From: Pseudomonas sp. stari2
GTDB lineage: Bacteria > Pseudomonadota > Gammaproteobacteria > Pseudomonadales > Pseudomonadaceae
Direction of reading: 5' to 3'
Length of the DNA: 64,000 bases
Assembly (NCBI RefSeq): GCF_040760005.1
Contig: NZ_CP099760.1
Location: 5,984,001 to 6,048,000 of the forward strand
Shown here: positions 54,013 to 62,822 of the stretch, in pieces
Layout of the letters: every line of letters begins with the position of its first letter
How positions within the stretch are numbered: the first letter of the stretch is position 1
Made by a program: the position numbers and the translations under genes
The notes under the pieces: generated by a model
Told to the model about the DNA's origin: nothing
Seen by the model: the letters and a program-made list of their open reading frames with translations, nothing else
Database searches by the model: none

Positions 54013-54750
54013 TCACATTCCGTGCTTCCTGAGCAACTTGTCATAGCTGCCATCAGCCTTCATCGCCGCAATCGCCTTGTCGAACCCGGCCACGATCTGT
54101 TCGTGCTCCGGGTTCTTCAGGCTGACCAGAATGTGCAGACTGTTTTCGCTCAGCGGCTTGGGCAGGAACTCCACCGCGTTGCGCACTTTCGGCGATTCAC
54201 GGGCCAGGTAATAGCGGGCGACGTATTCGTCTTCCAGGGTCAGCTTGACCCGGTCCGCCGCCAGCATGCGCACGGCCATGGCGAAGTTATGCACAGGGAC
54301 TTTCTGCAGCGCGGTGTCGGCATCGAATGGCGCCGAATAGGCATAGCCGCGCACCACCGCAATCGGATAGGTGTGCAGTTCCTGCAGGTTGTTGTATTCG
54401 ATGGGCGTGTCTTTGCGCTTGAGAAAACGCACGCGGTTGAGCAGGTACTCGTCGGAAAACTGCCCCAGCTTCGTACGCTCGTCGTTGTACCAGGCATTGA
54501 CCAACACGTCGTAACGCCCCTCACCCACCCCAAGCAACGCCCGCGCCCACGGCACTTGTTCGTAATCGCTGGCATAACCAGCCCGGGCCAGGGCCGTACT
54601 GACGATGTCCGTGGCCAGCCCACCGTTGACCAGCGTGTCATCGGTAAAGGGCGGCCAGATGTCGAAGACCAGACGCAATTTCTCCGCTGCAGCGCTTTGA
54701 CCCAGCAACAGCAATCCGATCAAAGCCAACGCTCGATGCAATCGCGGCAT
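54013..54750 (-). CDS. Periplasmic solute-binding (SBP_bac_3 type) protein
   Basis: A 245-residue protein with a signal peptide (MPRLHRALALIGLLLLGQSAAAE). The amino-acid-binding fold follows: LVFDIWPPFTDDTLVNGGLATDIVSTALARAGY and VPWARALLGVGEGRYDVLVNAWY near 35-85, ending with FDKAIAAMKADGSYDKLLRKHGM. No transporter genes are beside it, and many such solitary proteins serve as sensors or orphan binders of amino acids. The ligand is unknown. Confidence 0.82.
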   Translation of the reverse strand: MPRLHRALALIGLLLLGQSAAAEKLRLVFDIWPPFTDDTLVNGGLATDIVSTALARAGYASDYEQVPWARALLGVGEGRYDVLVNAWYNDERTKLGQFSDEYLLNRVRFLKRKDTPIEYNNLQELHTYPIAVVRGYAYSAPFDADTALQKVPVHNFAMAVRMLAADRVKLTLEDEYVARYYLARESPKVRNAVEFLPKPLSENSLHILVSLKNPEHEQIVAGFDKAIAAMKADGSYDKLLRKHGM

Positions 54751-55006
54751 GCTTGAAAATCCTTAGCGGGCGGGCCGCCCGGCGTGTTTTCAGTCAAAAC
54801 CCCAAGGCCCCGTACCGGCGAATCCCAGGCCCTAACATTAGCTCATTGAAGCCGTTGCACAGCGCTTCTCAGCAGATTACACAAAGATGTCGGCGCCGCC
54901 AGAAGGGAATGATGGCATTTTGGCCTTTGTCACAGATTTCTCAGCCATACAGACATATTTCGACGTGGCGCTTAGTATCGGACGACGTAGTTCAAGGAAT
55001 CGGAAG

Positions 55007-55459
55007 ATGACAATCGAGTGGGTCTGCAAACATCACAGCGATCTGGGACTGGAACAGCTGTACGCCATTTTGAAATTGCGCTCGGAAGTGTTCGTGGTCG
55101 AACAGCGTTGCGCGTACCTGGACCCGGACGGGCAGGACCTGGACGGGGACACCTGCCATTTGATGGGCTGGGACGGTGATCAACTGGTGGCATATCTGCG
55201 CCTGCTGGACCCGGAATCCCAAGGGGGCGACGTGGTGATCGGCCGTGTACTGACGGCGCCCGCCGGACGTGGCAAAGGTTTGGGTCACGAGATGATGGAG
55301 CAGGCGCTGAAACAGGCCGAAAAGCGCTGGCCAGAAGTGCCGATCTATCTGTCGGCCCAGGCGCATTTGCAGGGGTATTACGGGCGGTACGGGTTTGTGG
55401 TGGCGGGTGAGGAATATCTGGAGGATGACATTCCGCATATTGGTATGCGGCGTTCCTGA
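55007..55459 (+). CDS. elaA: ElaA-like GNAT N-acetyltransferase
   Basis: A 150-residue acyltransferase. The acetyl-CoA pyrophosphate loop is VLTAPAGRGKGLGHEMMEQAL near residues 83-103, preceded by LRSEVFVVEQRCAYLDPDGQDLDGDTCHLMGW, the ElaA-type N-terminus. GGAAG near the ATG at 55007 supports the start. The acceptor substrate is unknown. The 54751-55006 gap before it holds no gene. Confidence 0.85.
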   Translation: MTIEWVCKHHSDLGLEQLYAILKLRSEVFVVEQRCAYLDPDGQDLDGDTCHLMGWDGDQLVAYLRLLDPESQGGDVVIGRVLTAPAGRGKGLGHEMMEQALKQAEKRWPEVPIYLSAQAHLQGYYGRYGFVVAGEEYLEDDIPHIGMRRS

Positions 55460-55465
55460 GATTCC

Positions 55466-55491
55466 CCCTTCGCGGGCGCGCCCGCGAAGGG
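55466..55491. terminator. Perfect 26-bp palindrome after elaA
   Basis: CCCTTCGCGGGCG and its exact complement abut with no loop, seven bases after elaA and ten before the convergent helix-turn-helix gene. It can serve as a bidirectional terminator. Confidence 0.6.
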
Positions 55492-55501
55492 ACTACATCG
55501 G

Positions 55502-55798
55502 TCAGGGATACTCGAGAACAGCCTTGATCTGCCGCAAATTGCGCTCGATCCACCCCCGATCAATCGCCCCCCACTCACGAATCCGGTAGCGCCCCGCATG
55601 GTTGCGCGCGCCCTCTTCCTGTTCGAATTCGCAGACGATATCCAGATCCGCCAGCGCCGCAATGGTGTCCTGCGCCGTACGCCGGGGCATGCCGGTGACG
55701 TCGGTCAGCGCCGGAACGCTGCTGGCCAGGCCACTGTCGATCAGATAAGCCACGTACAAGCGCCGGTAGAAACTGCTCTTGGTCTTGCTCACGTCCAT
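55502..55798 (-). CDS. Small winged-helix DNA-binding protein
   Basis: A 98-residue protein. A helix-turn-helix is likely in SSVPALTDVTGMPRRTAQDTIAALADLDI, followed by a wing-like segment EFEQEEGARNHAGRYRIREWGAIDRGWI. It resembles small uncharacterised Pseudomonas HTH proteins. It lies 24 bp downstream of the YgjP-like gene in the same direction and may be co-transcribed with it. Targets are unknown. Confidence 0.72.
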   Translation of the reverse strand: MDVSKTKSSFYRRLYVAYLIDSGLASSVPALTDVTGMPRRTAQDTIAALADLDIVCEFEQEEGARNHAGRYRIREWGAIDRGWIERNLRQIKAVLEYP

Positions 55799-55822
55799 GC
55801 ATGCGCTCCGTTGTTTGTTGTC

Positions 55823-56314
55823 TTATTGCATGTCCCGCCACGTCAGGTACACCCGCAGATCGAACTCGATCTGGTGATAGCCCGGCAGCATGTGCTCACA
55901 TAATTTATAGAACGCCTTGTTGTGATCCGACTCCTTGAAGTGCGCCAGCTCGTGCACGACGATCATCTTCAGAAACTCCGGCGCGGCCTCCTTGAACAAC
56001 GAGGCGATACGAATCTCTTTCTTGGCCTTGAGCTTGCCGCCCTGCACCCGCGAGACCGTGGTGTGCAGGCCGAGGGCGCGGTGGGTCAAGTCGAGACGGT
56101 TATCGAACAAGACCTTGTCGATGGCCGGGGCGTTACGCAGGTACTCCTGTTTCAGATCCAGCGCGTAGCCGTACAACGCCTTGTCGCTTTGCACATCGTG
56201 GCGGCCGGGGTAGCGCTGGCTCAGGTAATCACCGAGACGATCTTCGGCAATCAATTGGCGCACCTGATCCTGCAGATTCGCGGGATAGGCCTGGAGGTAT
56301 TTCAACGCAGTCAT
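55823..56314 (-). CDS. YgjP-like metallopeptidase
   Basis: A 163-residue zinc metallopeptidase. The metal site is VVHELAHFKESDHNKAFYKLCEHMLPGY near residues 120-147, with HExxH and a downstream histidine, as in the YgjP/WLM family. The start is the ATG at 56314 (MTALKYLQAYP); upstream frame extends into the promoter region of its neighbour. The natural substrate is unknown. It is followed by the winged-helix gene. Confidence 0.82.
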   Translation of the reverse strand: MTALKYLQAYPANLQDQVRQLIAEDRLGDYLSQRYPGRHDVQSDKALYGYALDLKQEYLRNAPAIDKVLFDNRLDLTHRALGLHTTVSRVQGGKLKAKKEIRIASLFKEAAPEFLKMIVVHELAHFKESDHNKAFYKLCEHMLPGYHQIEFDLRVYLTWRDMQ

Positions 56315-56355
56315 GGGGCGGCACGGGTCATGAAAAGGCCGCCAGTGTAACGAAT

Positions 56356-58479
56356 TCAACTGGCCAACGCGCTCCAGTCGAACGGCTCGGCGAAGCGCGT
56401 CGTGTCCTCGGCGACCACCGGACGCGCCACGAGAAAGCCTTGCACGTATTCGCAACCGTGGGTCTTTAGCCATCGATATTGCTCGACGGTTTCCACACCT
56501 TCGGCAATCACCAGCAACCCATATTCCTTGCACAGCTCGATGACGCTGCGCACCAGCGAAGCGTCCCGGGACGAATCCGGGAGTCGGGCAATCAGATGGC
56601 GGTCGAGCTTCAGTGTGTCCAGCTCGAGGTCGCGCAGATGCGACAGCGAGCAGGAGCCGGAACCGAAATCGTCCAGCGCCACCCGCACCCCGAGATTACG
56701 CAGCAGCTTCAGCTGTTTGCGGGTCTCGTCCGGATTGATCGTCAGCGCCTCCTCAGTGACTTCCACTTCCATCTGGTGCGGCTGCAAACCATGGCGCTCC
56801 AGTACCTGACGCAATTCGGTGACCAGATTCGGCATTCCGAACTGGGTGTTGCTCAGACTCACGCCGATCACCAGATCCTTGGAAAAATCAGCCTCCCAGG
56901 CCTTACGCTGTCCGGCGCTGCGATGATAGATCCAGCTGCCGAGCCGGCTGATCAACGTCGCCTCTTCCAGCAACGGCAGGAACAACCCCGGCGGCACGTC
57001 GCCGACGCTCGGATGTTGCCAACGCAGCAACGCCTCGAAACCGCGAATCCGGCCGTCGCCAATCGCCACTTGCGGCTGATACACCAGATTGAAATCGCGG
57101 TTCTCGATGGCGTTGCGCACGCTCTCTTCCAGCATTAGCCGTGACCGCGCGCGGCCGTTCATTTCATGATCGTAGAAGCGATATTGCTGACGCCCGGCAC
57201 GCTTGGCTTCGTACATGGCGATGTCCGAGGCGCGCATCAAACCGTCGAGGTTGTTGCCGCAATCCGGGTAGGTGGCGATGCCGATACTTGCGCCCAGAGC
57301 GATATCGAGGCCTTCGATCTGCTGACAGATCGATACTCGCTCGATGAGTTTCTCGGCGATCTTCGCCGCTTGTTCGGGGAATTCCAGATCCAGCAGTGCG
57401 GTGAACTCGTCGCCGCCCATCCGCGCCAGAATGTCGAACGGCCGCAGGCACGCTTTCAATTGTTCGGAGACCCAGCGCAACACTCGATCCCCGGCATCAT
57501 GGCCGAGGGAATCGTTGACTCGCTTGAAGCCGTCGAGATCGAGGTACATCAACACCCAACTGCTGTCCGTGCGTTCGCCGCGCAGCAGCAGGTTTTCCAC
57601 AGTCTGGTAGAAACCCCGACGATTGAGCAGCCCGGTCAGTGGGTCGGTGACGGCCTGAAACTCAAGCTGTTGATGCAGATGACGCACCACCGACATGTCC
57701 AGCACCGTCACCACCATCGCGTGCTGCTCGCTCGGCAATGCGGCACAAGACAGTGCCACCGGCACCTGCTGACCCGGCGCGGTACGCAGCAAAGCGTCGT
57801 GTAAGCGCAACGTCTCGCCGCGTTTGTAACTGGCATAAAACTCGGAATCGGCCCACAGCGGAATGTGCGGTTTCTGCAGGAAATCGAGAAACTCCTGCCC
57901 TTCCAGTTCCTTCACCGGCGCATTGAGCAGCCGGGAAATCGCCGGGTTGGCGAAGCGGATCAAGCCGTCCTCGGCCAGCACCAGAATGCCTTCGGCAGCG
58001 TTGTCCAGCACCGAGGCATTGAAGGCCCGCGCCGATTCCAGATCCTGACTCAAGCGCTGCAAGGCCCGGCGATTGCGCTGGTGCTCCAGCAACGCCTGGA
58101 CCTTCGGTTTGAGAATCTGCGGATCGAAAGGCTTGAACAGGTAATCCACCGCACCACTGGCATAGCCCTTGATCACGGCGTCCTGGGATTGTTCATTGGC
58201 GGTGAGGAAAATGATCGGTGTCAGCCGAGTACGCTGGCTGCCGCGCATCAGGCGCGCGACCTCGAAACCGTCCATTCCCGGCATCTGCACATCCAGCAGC
58301 ACCAGATCGATGTCGTGTTCGAGCAACAGGTTGAGGGCTTCGAAACCCGAAGCGGCGGTCATGACCAGCCAATCCTGGCGCTGCAGCAATGCACGCATGC
58401 TGATCAGATTTTCAGGGTAATCATCAACGATCAAAAGGACTGAGCTGCCTTCACCTGGCTGGGGTTGCACGCATTCCAT
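56356..58479 (-). CDS. Response regulator with PAS, GGDEF and EAL domains
   Basis: A 707-residue cyclic-di-GMP regulator. The receiver domain (residues 12-125) has the acidic pair in LLIVDDYPENL, the phospho-acceptor aspartate in DLVLLDVQMPGMDG and the lysine in LFKPFDPQIL. A PAS domain spans about 150-265. The GGDEF domain has an intact ARMGGDEFTALLDLE motif near 385, so cyclase activity is possible. The EAL domain has GFEALLRWQHP near 490 and DDFGSGSCSLSHL near 610, so phosphodiesterase activity is also plausible. The start is the ATG at 58479 with AGAAG upstream. No sensor kinase is adjacent. Confidence 0.9.
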   Translation of the reverse strand: MECVQPQPGEGSSVLLIVDDYPENLISMRALLQRQDWLVMTAASGFEALNLLLEHDIDLVLLDVQMPGMDGFEVARLMRGSQRTRLTPIIFLTANEQSQDAVIKGYASGAVDYLFKPFDPQILKPKVQALLEHQRNRRALQRLSQDLESARAFNASVLDNAAEGILVLAEDGLIRFANPAISRLLNAPVKELEGQEFLDFLQKPHIPLWADSEFYASYKRGETLRLHDALLRTAPGQQVPVALSCAALPSEQHAMVVTVLDMSVVRHLHQQLEFQAVTDPLTGLLNRRGFYQTVENLLLRGERTDSSWVLMYLDLDGFKRVNDSLGHDAGDRVLRWVSEQLKACLRPFDILARMGGDEFTALLDLEFPEQAAKIAEKLIERVSICQQIEGLDIALGASIGIATYPDCGNNLDGLMRASDIAMYEAKRAGRQQYRFYDHEMNGRARSRLMLEESVRNAIENRDFNLVYQPQVAIGDGRIRGFEALLRWQHPSVGDVPPGLFLPLLEEATLISRLGSWIYHRSAGQRKAWEADFSKDLVIGVSLSNTQFGMPNLVTELRQVLERHGLQPHQMEVEVTEEALTINPDETRKQLKLLRNLGVRVALDDFGSGSCSLSHLRDLELDTLKLDRHLIARLPDSSRDASLVRSVIELCKEYGLLVIAEGVETVEQYRWLKTHGCEYVQGFLVARPVVAEDTTRFAEPFDWSALAS

Positions 58480-58815
58480 GCTGCTTCTCTTGTCGGGACA
58501 TCTTGTGTCGGGGCCACGGCCGGTTTCTCGTGAAAACCGTACAGTCACTGAGCCTTCACTCTAGTCCGGGAACTGGAAAAGCTGTAGCTGTCATCAGGCC
58601 ATCATGTAATCAAACTCATGAGTAGCCGACTAACGGTCACCTCTGCAGCCCCCGTAAACCGGGAAACATGGCATTTCGACAGGATGTTGGCGCCAATCAT
58701 CCGCCAGACGGCCGTTAACAAAAAATCCCTCTACGCTTATAAAGGCCGCCCCCAAGAGGCGCGGGCTAGAGCTTCTGGCACGCGCGTGCAGCAAAAATTG
58801 AGTGGAAGAACCGAC
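58480..58815. other. Gap between the GGDEF-EAL and alginate lyase genes
   Basis: About 336 bases with divergent promoter duty. I see no repeat, operator or gene of note beyond a sigma-54-like box with wrong spacing near 58777. Confidence 0.4.
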
Positions 58816-59484
58816 ATGATCGACCTCGCAACCTGGAACCTCAGCGTTCCCGTTGGCAGCCCGCCCCACACCGTCGAGACCTCCAGACTGGTGAACGGCT
58901 TCAAGGATCAGTACTTCCATTCCGACACCGGCACCCTGTTCTTCTGGTCCCCGGTGACCGGCTCGAAAACCGAAAACGCCATTTACCCGCGCACCGAGCT
59001 GCGCGAAACCTTCAGCAACGGCACCCTGCGCAACTGGTACTACCCGGACGCCGACAACCTGCTGCGCGCGACCCTCTCGGTCAACAAGGTGCCCAGCTCG
59101 GGCAAGATCGTCATCGGGCAGATCCATGCCTATGAAAGCCAGAAGCCGCTGGTGAAGCTTGAGTATCAGTACAAGACCAAACTGGATTCCGGCAACCTGG
59201 TGATCAAGGTGCGCATGCACCCGGATGATGACGAAGGCCGGGTGATTACCCTGGCGACCGGGATCAAACTGGATCGCGAATTCAATTACCTGATTCACCT
59301 GAGCCCCGGCGGCGCACTGGGTGTGAGTGCGGCCGGGTATCAGTGGGATTCGCAGATCAGCGCGACGTGGCGCAACAAACCGCTGTACTTCAAGGCCGGC
59401 GTGTATGTGCAGGACAACACCGGGTACACCAGTGAGGGTGGGCAGGTGACGTTCAGCAAGCTGGATATCGATCACGATAAATAA
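58816..59484 (+). CDS. Alginate lyase, polysaccharide lyase family 7
   Basis: A 222-residue PL7 enzyme. The three family motifs are present: RTELRE near residue 62, GQIHAYE (the catalytic QIH) near 103 and YFKAGVYVQ near 195. It cleaves alginate by beta-elimination. The start at ATG 58816 with GGAAGA upstream gives a protein with no signal peptide, as in the PA1167-like Pseudomonas lyases, so its site of action is unclear. The upstream frame is open for about 66 codons but lacks a ribosome site. It may influence the exopolysaccharide matrix, matching the c-di-GMP gene alongside. Confidence 0.88.
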   Translation: MIDLATWNLSVPVGSPPHTVETSRLVNGFKDQYFHSDTGTLFFWSPVTGSKTENAIYPRTELRETFSNGTLRNWYYPDADNLLRATLSVNKVPSSGKIVIGQIHAYESQKPLVKLEYQYKTKLDSGNLVIKVRMHPDDDEGRVITLATGIKLDREFNYLIHLSPGGALGVSAAGYQWDSQISATWRNKPLYFKAGVYVQDNTGYTSEGGQVTFSKLDIDHDK

Positions 59485-59499
59485 TCTACTGGGCTACCC

Positions 59500-59613
59500 C
59501 CTGTGGCGAGGGAGCTTGCTCCCGTCGGGCTGCGCAGCAGTCCCCGCTTTTTCAGGGCCGCTTCGCGCCTTGGCGGAACGATGCGGCGATCCGGCAAGCT
59601 CCCTCGCCACAGG
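59500..59613. repeat. Long inverted repeat pair after the alginate lyase gene
   Basis: CCTGTGGCGAGGGAGCTTGC at 59500 and its perfect complement at 59594 are 20-bp arms of a REP-type inverted pair, with about 74 GC-rich bases between. Confidence 0.85.
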
Positions 59614-59633
59614 CTATTTATGCCAGTTATACC

Positions 59634-59986
59634 CCTTTAAACGTCGCTGTTTAAAGGCTGCAACCGTTACTTCCCGAAGCCTACAACGGCTTGCGTCGCG
59701 GCCTACCGGTACGCCAGAATCCGCCGGCTTGTGCGCCTGGAAGGCCGTCGGTAACTTGATTCGGGTCACTGATTCACAGTGATCGGGTTTAGTAGCCTGT
59801 GGTGTTTTCAGCTACGTGCAAGCGCTGTCCATCAGACATTCCAGTCTGACTGTGATGGTGGCTGTGCGCAGGGCGCTTCGGCGCGCCGGTCAATGCTGAA
59901 TACTCCCCGGTCTACTAACCTGCGCACAGCTGCCACCCTTCTTTTAGTAGGGAAGGACCGGCAGCTCCTTACAGGAGTTTTCAGCT
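59634..59986 (+). promoter_or_regulatory. Long structured leader upstream of the DUF6124-type gene
   Basis: This 350-base stretch has no gene but many paired segments. They are: a 9-bp AT-rich hairpin (CCTTTAAAC/GTTTAAAGG, 59634-59657); TCACTG/CAGTGA near 59766-59783; and a strong stem of 59857-59872 with 59919-59937 enclosing a GCGC-TTCG-GCGC hairpin. TTAGTAG occurs at 59789 and again at 59944, and CTACTAA at 59912 can pair with either, which suggests two exclusive folds. GTTTTCAGCT is repeated at 59804 and at 59977, the latter between the ribosome site and the ATG. A cis-acting riboregulator is my inference. Confidence 0.55.
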
Positions 59987-59987
59987 T

Positions 59988-60347
59988 ATGTTCAAACCTA
60001 CGCCTAACCCGCCAGAAACCGATCTGGCCTCCCCCTACGATTCCCTCGACCCCAAAAAACTCAACGAAGCCGCCGAACGCGCCCTCGACCACTACCTCTG
60101 CCCCGGCGCCCGCATCATGGCCACGGTCAACGAACCCGACCGCATGTACTTCGCCAACCCCGCCTGCAACACCGAATCCCTGCTGGCCAACGCCAGCGAA
60201 ACCCTCGGCTCCGCCAGTGAAATGCTCAACAACTTCGCCGCGATACTCCCGCCATCCCACCGAAAGACCGCATTGGGCATCGCTCAAATAGTGATGGTTG
60301 CGGAACTGGCGGTTAACCAGGCGCTGGATCACGTCGAGCCGAAGTAA
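59988..60347 (+). CDS. DUF6124/DUF3077-type Pseudomonas protein
   Basis: A 119-residue protein beginning MFKPTPNPPETDLASPYDSLDPKKLNEAAERALDHYL, a familiar Pseudomonas family with no known function. The C-terminal half is helical (NASETLGSASEMLNNFAAILP and IAQIVMVAELAVNQALDH). AGGAG lies ten bases upstream of the ATG. There is no signal peptide. The gene is preceded by a long structured leader, which suggests post-transcriptional control. Confidence 0.75.
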   Translation: MFKPTPNPPETDLASPYDSLDPKKLNEAAERALDHYLCPGARIMATVNEPDRMYFANPACNTESLLANASETLGSASEMLNNFAAILPPSHRKTALGIAQIVMVAELAVNQALDHVEPK

Positions 60348-60645
60348 TAAGTGCAAAATGGGCGAACTCATTGAGTCGCCCCCTTTATTACTCGCAGCAT
60401 TTCCCCGCGCATCTGCGTCCGACTTTTTATATTTAAAGCAAACAACCCCGCTGCCCTTTCTCGCCACACTTATCCAAATATCAAAAAAAGCCAAAACCTA
60501 TTCCGAATAACTATTAAAAACTGTCACTTATAACAGGTGGCACAGTTCGAGTTAAAAACTAACATCGTGAACGGCACAAGAAAAAGGATGGAAAACCATT
60601 CATCCTAAATTTATATTCCATACGAACAAATGAGGGAGAAAGGTC
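60348..60645. other. AT-rich gap before the orphan beta-rich gene
   Basis: About 300 bases, AT-rich compared with the surroundings, with no gene or clear repeat. It presumably contains the promoter of the gene that follows (GAGGGAGAAAGG ribosome site). Confidence 0.4.
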
Positions 60646-61005
60646 ATGGGCCAAGCCAATCCGAACGGAACCTATAACGGGCGTGTATATGATGCCGGCG
60701 AGAGCCATAATGCCACTCTCAGAATTATTTCTTCCGACCCGCAAACAGGCAACATATCACAGGCCACAATGGATTATTACGGACTTTCCTTTACCGTTGA
60801 CGGAAGTTTCACCTATCAAAACTTATCAGATGAATCCGCAGTATCTTTCAACCTTCGAGCACAAGCAGGAGCCCCGGAATACAACGTACTCATTATCAGC
60901 ATGAGTTCACCTGACAGAAGTTACTCCAATTTGAACGGCACTGTTCGCGTCGATCGCGGAGGACCGAACGTAGGTAAAACATACAACATCACCTTCACAA
61001 AATAA
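60646..61005 (+). CDS. Orphan beta-rich small protein
   Basis: A 119-residue protein (MGQANPNGTYNGRVYDAGES) with alternating polar and hydrophobic residues throughout, no cysteine and no signal peptide. The pattern GTYNGRVYDAG...LRIISSDPQTGNISQA...FTVDGSFTY recalls avidin-like beta-barrels but is too weak for assignment. GAGGGAGAAAGG upstream supports the start. Its base composition and codon use are more AT-rich than the neighbours, a sign of recent transfer. Function is unknown; a ligand-binding or lectin-like role is a guess. Confidence 0.6.
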   Translation: MGQANPNGTYNGRVYDAGESHNATLRIISSDPQTGNISQATMDYYGLSFTVDGSFTYQNLSDESAVSFNLRAQAGAPEYNVLIISMSSPDRSYSNLNGTVRVDRGGPNVGKTYNITFTK

Positions 61006-61085
61006 AAACAAGAAAACACATGGGAGACGGATTTATTTAACCGCCAGCTTCACACCCCAACTGTTACAAGCTCCGCAGACCATGA

Positions 61086-61149
61086 AAATGTCACCCATAT
61101 CGGACTTCGGCCAAGCAAATCCAGACTTTGTCCGTTACAGGTGACATTT
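61086..61149. repeat. Nested inverted repeat, possible IS21-family end remnant
   Basis: AAATGTCACC (61086) and GGTGACATTT (61140) enclose a second pair, CGGAC (61101) and GTCCG (61130), with five bases on each side between the two pairs. The sequence CTTTGTCCG...GGTGACATTT recalls IS21-family termini. No transposase is present. It could alternatively be a structured RNA. Confidence 0.4.
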
Positions 61150-61189
61150 CATCCAGCAGAAATATGTACTCACCATGAAAGTTCAGGCA

Positions 61190-61221
61190 AAAAGAAACCC
61201 GCCTCACGGCGGGTTTCTTTT
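61190..61221. terminator. Bidirectional terminator of fba
   Basis: AAAGAAACCCGCC-TCAC-GGCGGGTTTCTTT, with A-run and T-run flanks, lies about 20 bp beyond the fba stop on the minus strand. Confidence 0.88.
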
Positions 61222-61242
61222 AAATCAGCTCAACACCCAGTC

Positions 61243-62307
61243 TCAATTGACCTTGGCGTTCAACTCACCCTTCAGATAACGCTGATACATGCTTTCCAGC
61301 GAGATCGGCTTGATCTTCGAAGCATTACCCGCAGTACCGAAAGCCTCATAACGAGCGATACATACATCGCGCATCGCTTTCACGGTTTCGCCGAAGAATT
61401 TACGTGGGTCGAATTCGCTCGGGTTGGTGGCCATCAGGCGACGCATGGCGCCGGTGGATGCCAGACGCAGGTCGGTGTCGATGTTGACCTTGCGCACGCC
61501 GTGCTTGATGCCTTCGACGATTTCTTCAACCGGTACGCCGTAGGTTTCTTTGATGTCGCCGCCGTACTGGTTGATGATCGCCAGCCACTCTTGCGGAACC
61601 GAAGAGGAACCGTGCATCACCAGGTGGGTGTTCGGGATGCGCTTGTGAATTTCCTTGATGCGGTCGATCGCCAGCACGTCGCCGGTAGGTGGCTTGGTGA
61701 ACTTGTAGGCGCCGTGGCTGGTGCCGATGGCGATTGCCAGGGCATCAACTTGGGTCTTCTTGACGAAGTCAGCGGCTTCTTCCGGGTCGGTCAGCATCTG
61801 GCTGTGATCCAGAACGCCTTCGGCGCCGATGCCGTCTTCTTCACCGGCCATGCCGGTTTCCAGCGAACCCAGGCAGCCCAGCTCGCCTTCAACCGAAACG
61901 CCGCAGGCGTGAGCCATGGCTACGGTTTGTTGGGTAACGCGGACGTTGTATTCGTAGTCGGTCGGGGTCTTGCCGTCTTCGCCGAGGGAGCCGTCCATCA
62001 TGACCGAGCTGAAGCCCAGCTGGATCGAGCGCTGGCAGACGTCAGGGCTGGTGCCGTGGTCCTGGTGCATGCACACCGGGATGTGCGGGAATTCTTCGAT
62101 CGCGGCCAGGATCAGGTGACGCAGGAACGGCGCGCCGGCGTATTTGCGAGCGCCGGCCGAAGCCTGAACGATCACCGGGGAGTCAGTCTTGTCAGCGGCT
62201 TCCATGATGGCGCGCATCTGCTCAAGGTTGTTGACGTTGAAGGCTGGAACGCCGTAGCCGAACTCGGCTGCGTGGTCCAGCATCTGGCGCATGCTGATAA
62301 GTGCCAT
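61243..62307 (-). CDS. fba: Class II fructose-bisphosphate aldolase
   Basis: A 354-residue zinc aldolase of the Calvin-cycle subtype. It interconverts fructose 1,6-bisphosphate with glyceraldehyde 3-phosphate and dihydroxyacetone phosphate. Zinc-binding histidines are seen in [13 protein letters not shown] near 80-92, [11 protein letters not shown] near 175 and [13 protein letters not shown] near 210. The start [24 protein letters not shown] is typical. pgk and two small lipoprotein genes lie upstream on the same strand, the usual Pseudomonas order. Confidence 0.95.
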   Translation of the reverse strand: MALISMRQMLDHAAEFGYGVPAFNVNNLEQMRAIMEAADKTDSPVIVQASAGARKYAGAPFLRHLILAAIEEFPHIPVCMHQDHGTSPDVCQRSIQLGFSSVMMDGSLGEDGKTPTDYEYNVRVTQQTVAMAHACGVSVEGELGCLGSLETGMAGEEDGIGAEGVLDHSQMLTDPEEAADFVKKTQVDALAIAIGTSHGAYKFTKPPTGDVLAIDRIKEIHKRIPNTHLVMHGSSSVPQEWLAIINQYGGDIKETYGVPVEEIVEGIKHGVRKVNIDTDLRLASTGAMRRLMATNPSEFDPRKFFGETVKAMRDVCIARYEAFGTAGNASKIKPISLESMYQRYLKGELNAKVN

Positions 62308-62432
62308 TGTGTGTGTCTCTCCCGGTTTGGGTCGTTAATCGTGCCAGCCTGCCGGAGCGGCGGCGGCTATTCAAGTGATTGCAGATCGGGGGTTGAGGCC
62401 CGGCCTGGTGATTCGATAAAGCAAATTCTGTT

Positions 62433-62765
62433 TTATTCGGCTTTGCAGCCCCGGCCGATCAAATCATTGGTAGCGACCCAGTAGACCAGGCCTTCATTAC
62501 CTTTGATGTGAAACGCCAGCATGTCGTCGCTGTACAGCGCACCCGAGGCGCCCGGCTCTTCTTTCAGGCGATAGACCTGATCGCCACCGCCCAGTCGAAC
62601 ATCGACTGCCTTCTGGCCGGCATCGGTGTAGCGCCACAGCACCTTGGCCTGGCTGTCGCAGGTCCAGGTGGTCCAGTTATCCACAGGGGTGGACGACTGG
62701 AACGGGTTCCATTGCGCACAACCACCCAACAATCCCAGCGCCGCAACGGCGATCAAGCCTTTCAT
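62433..62765 (-). CDS. MliC-family lipoprotein
   Basis: A 110-residue lipoprotein. The lipobox is LGLLGGCAQ with the acylated cysteine at residue 16. The MliC domain (C-type lysozyme inhibitor fold) is seen in WTTWTCDSQAKVLWRYTD, VYRLKEEPGASGALYSDDMLAFHIKGNEGLVYW and a final cysteine in LIGRGCKAE. It probably sits in the outer membrane and may guard against lysozyme. It lies between fba and a second small lipoprotein gene. Confidence 0.8.
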   Translation of the reverse strand: MKGLIAVAALGLLGGCAQWNPFQSSTPVDNWTTWTCDSQAKVLWRYTDAGQKAVDVRLGGGDQVYRLKEEPGASGALYSDDMLAFHIKGNEGLVYWVATNDLIGRGCKAE

Positions 62766-62822
62766 CCGTGTTCCTCGACCGGCAGCGTACGCCGCCGGCC
62801 CTGAGTTAAAGAGTCAGACCGG

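Noticed and set aside
58777-58793. TGGCACG-N-TGCA box resembling a sigma-54 promoter upstream of the alginate lyase
   Set aside because: The GG to GC spacing is one base short of the required distance.
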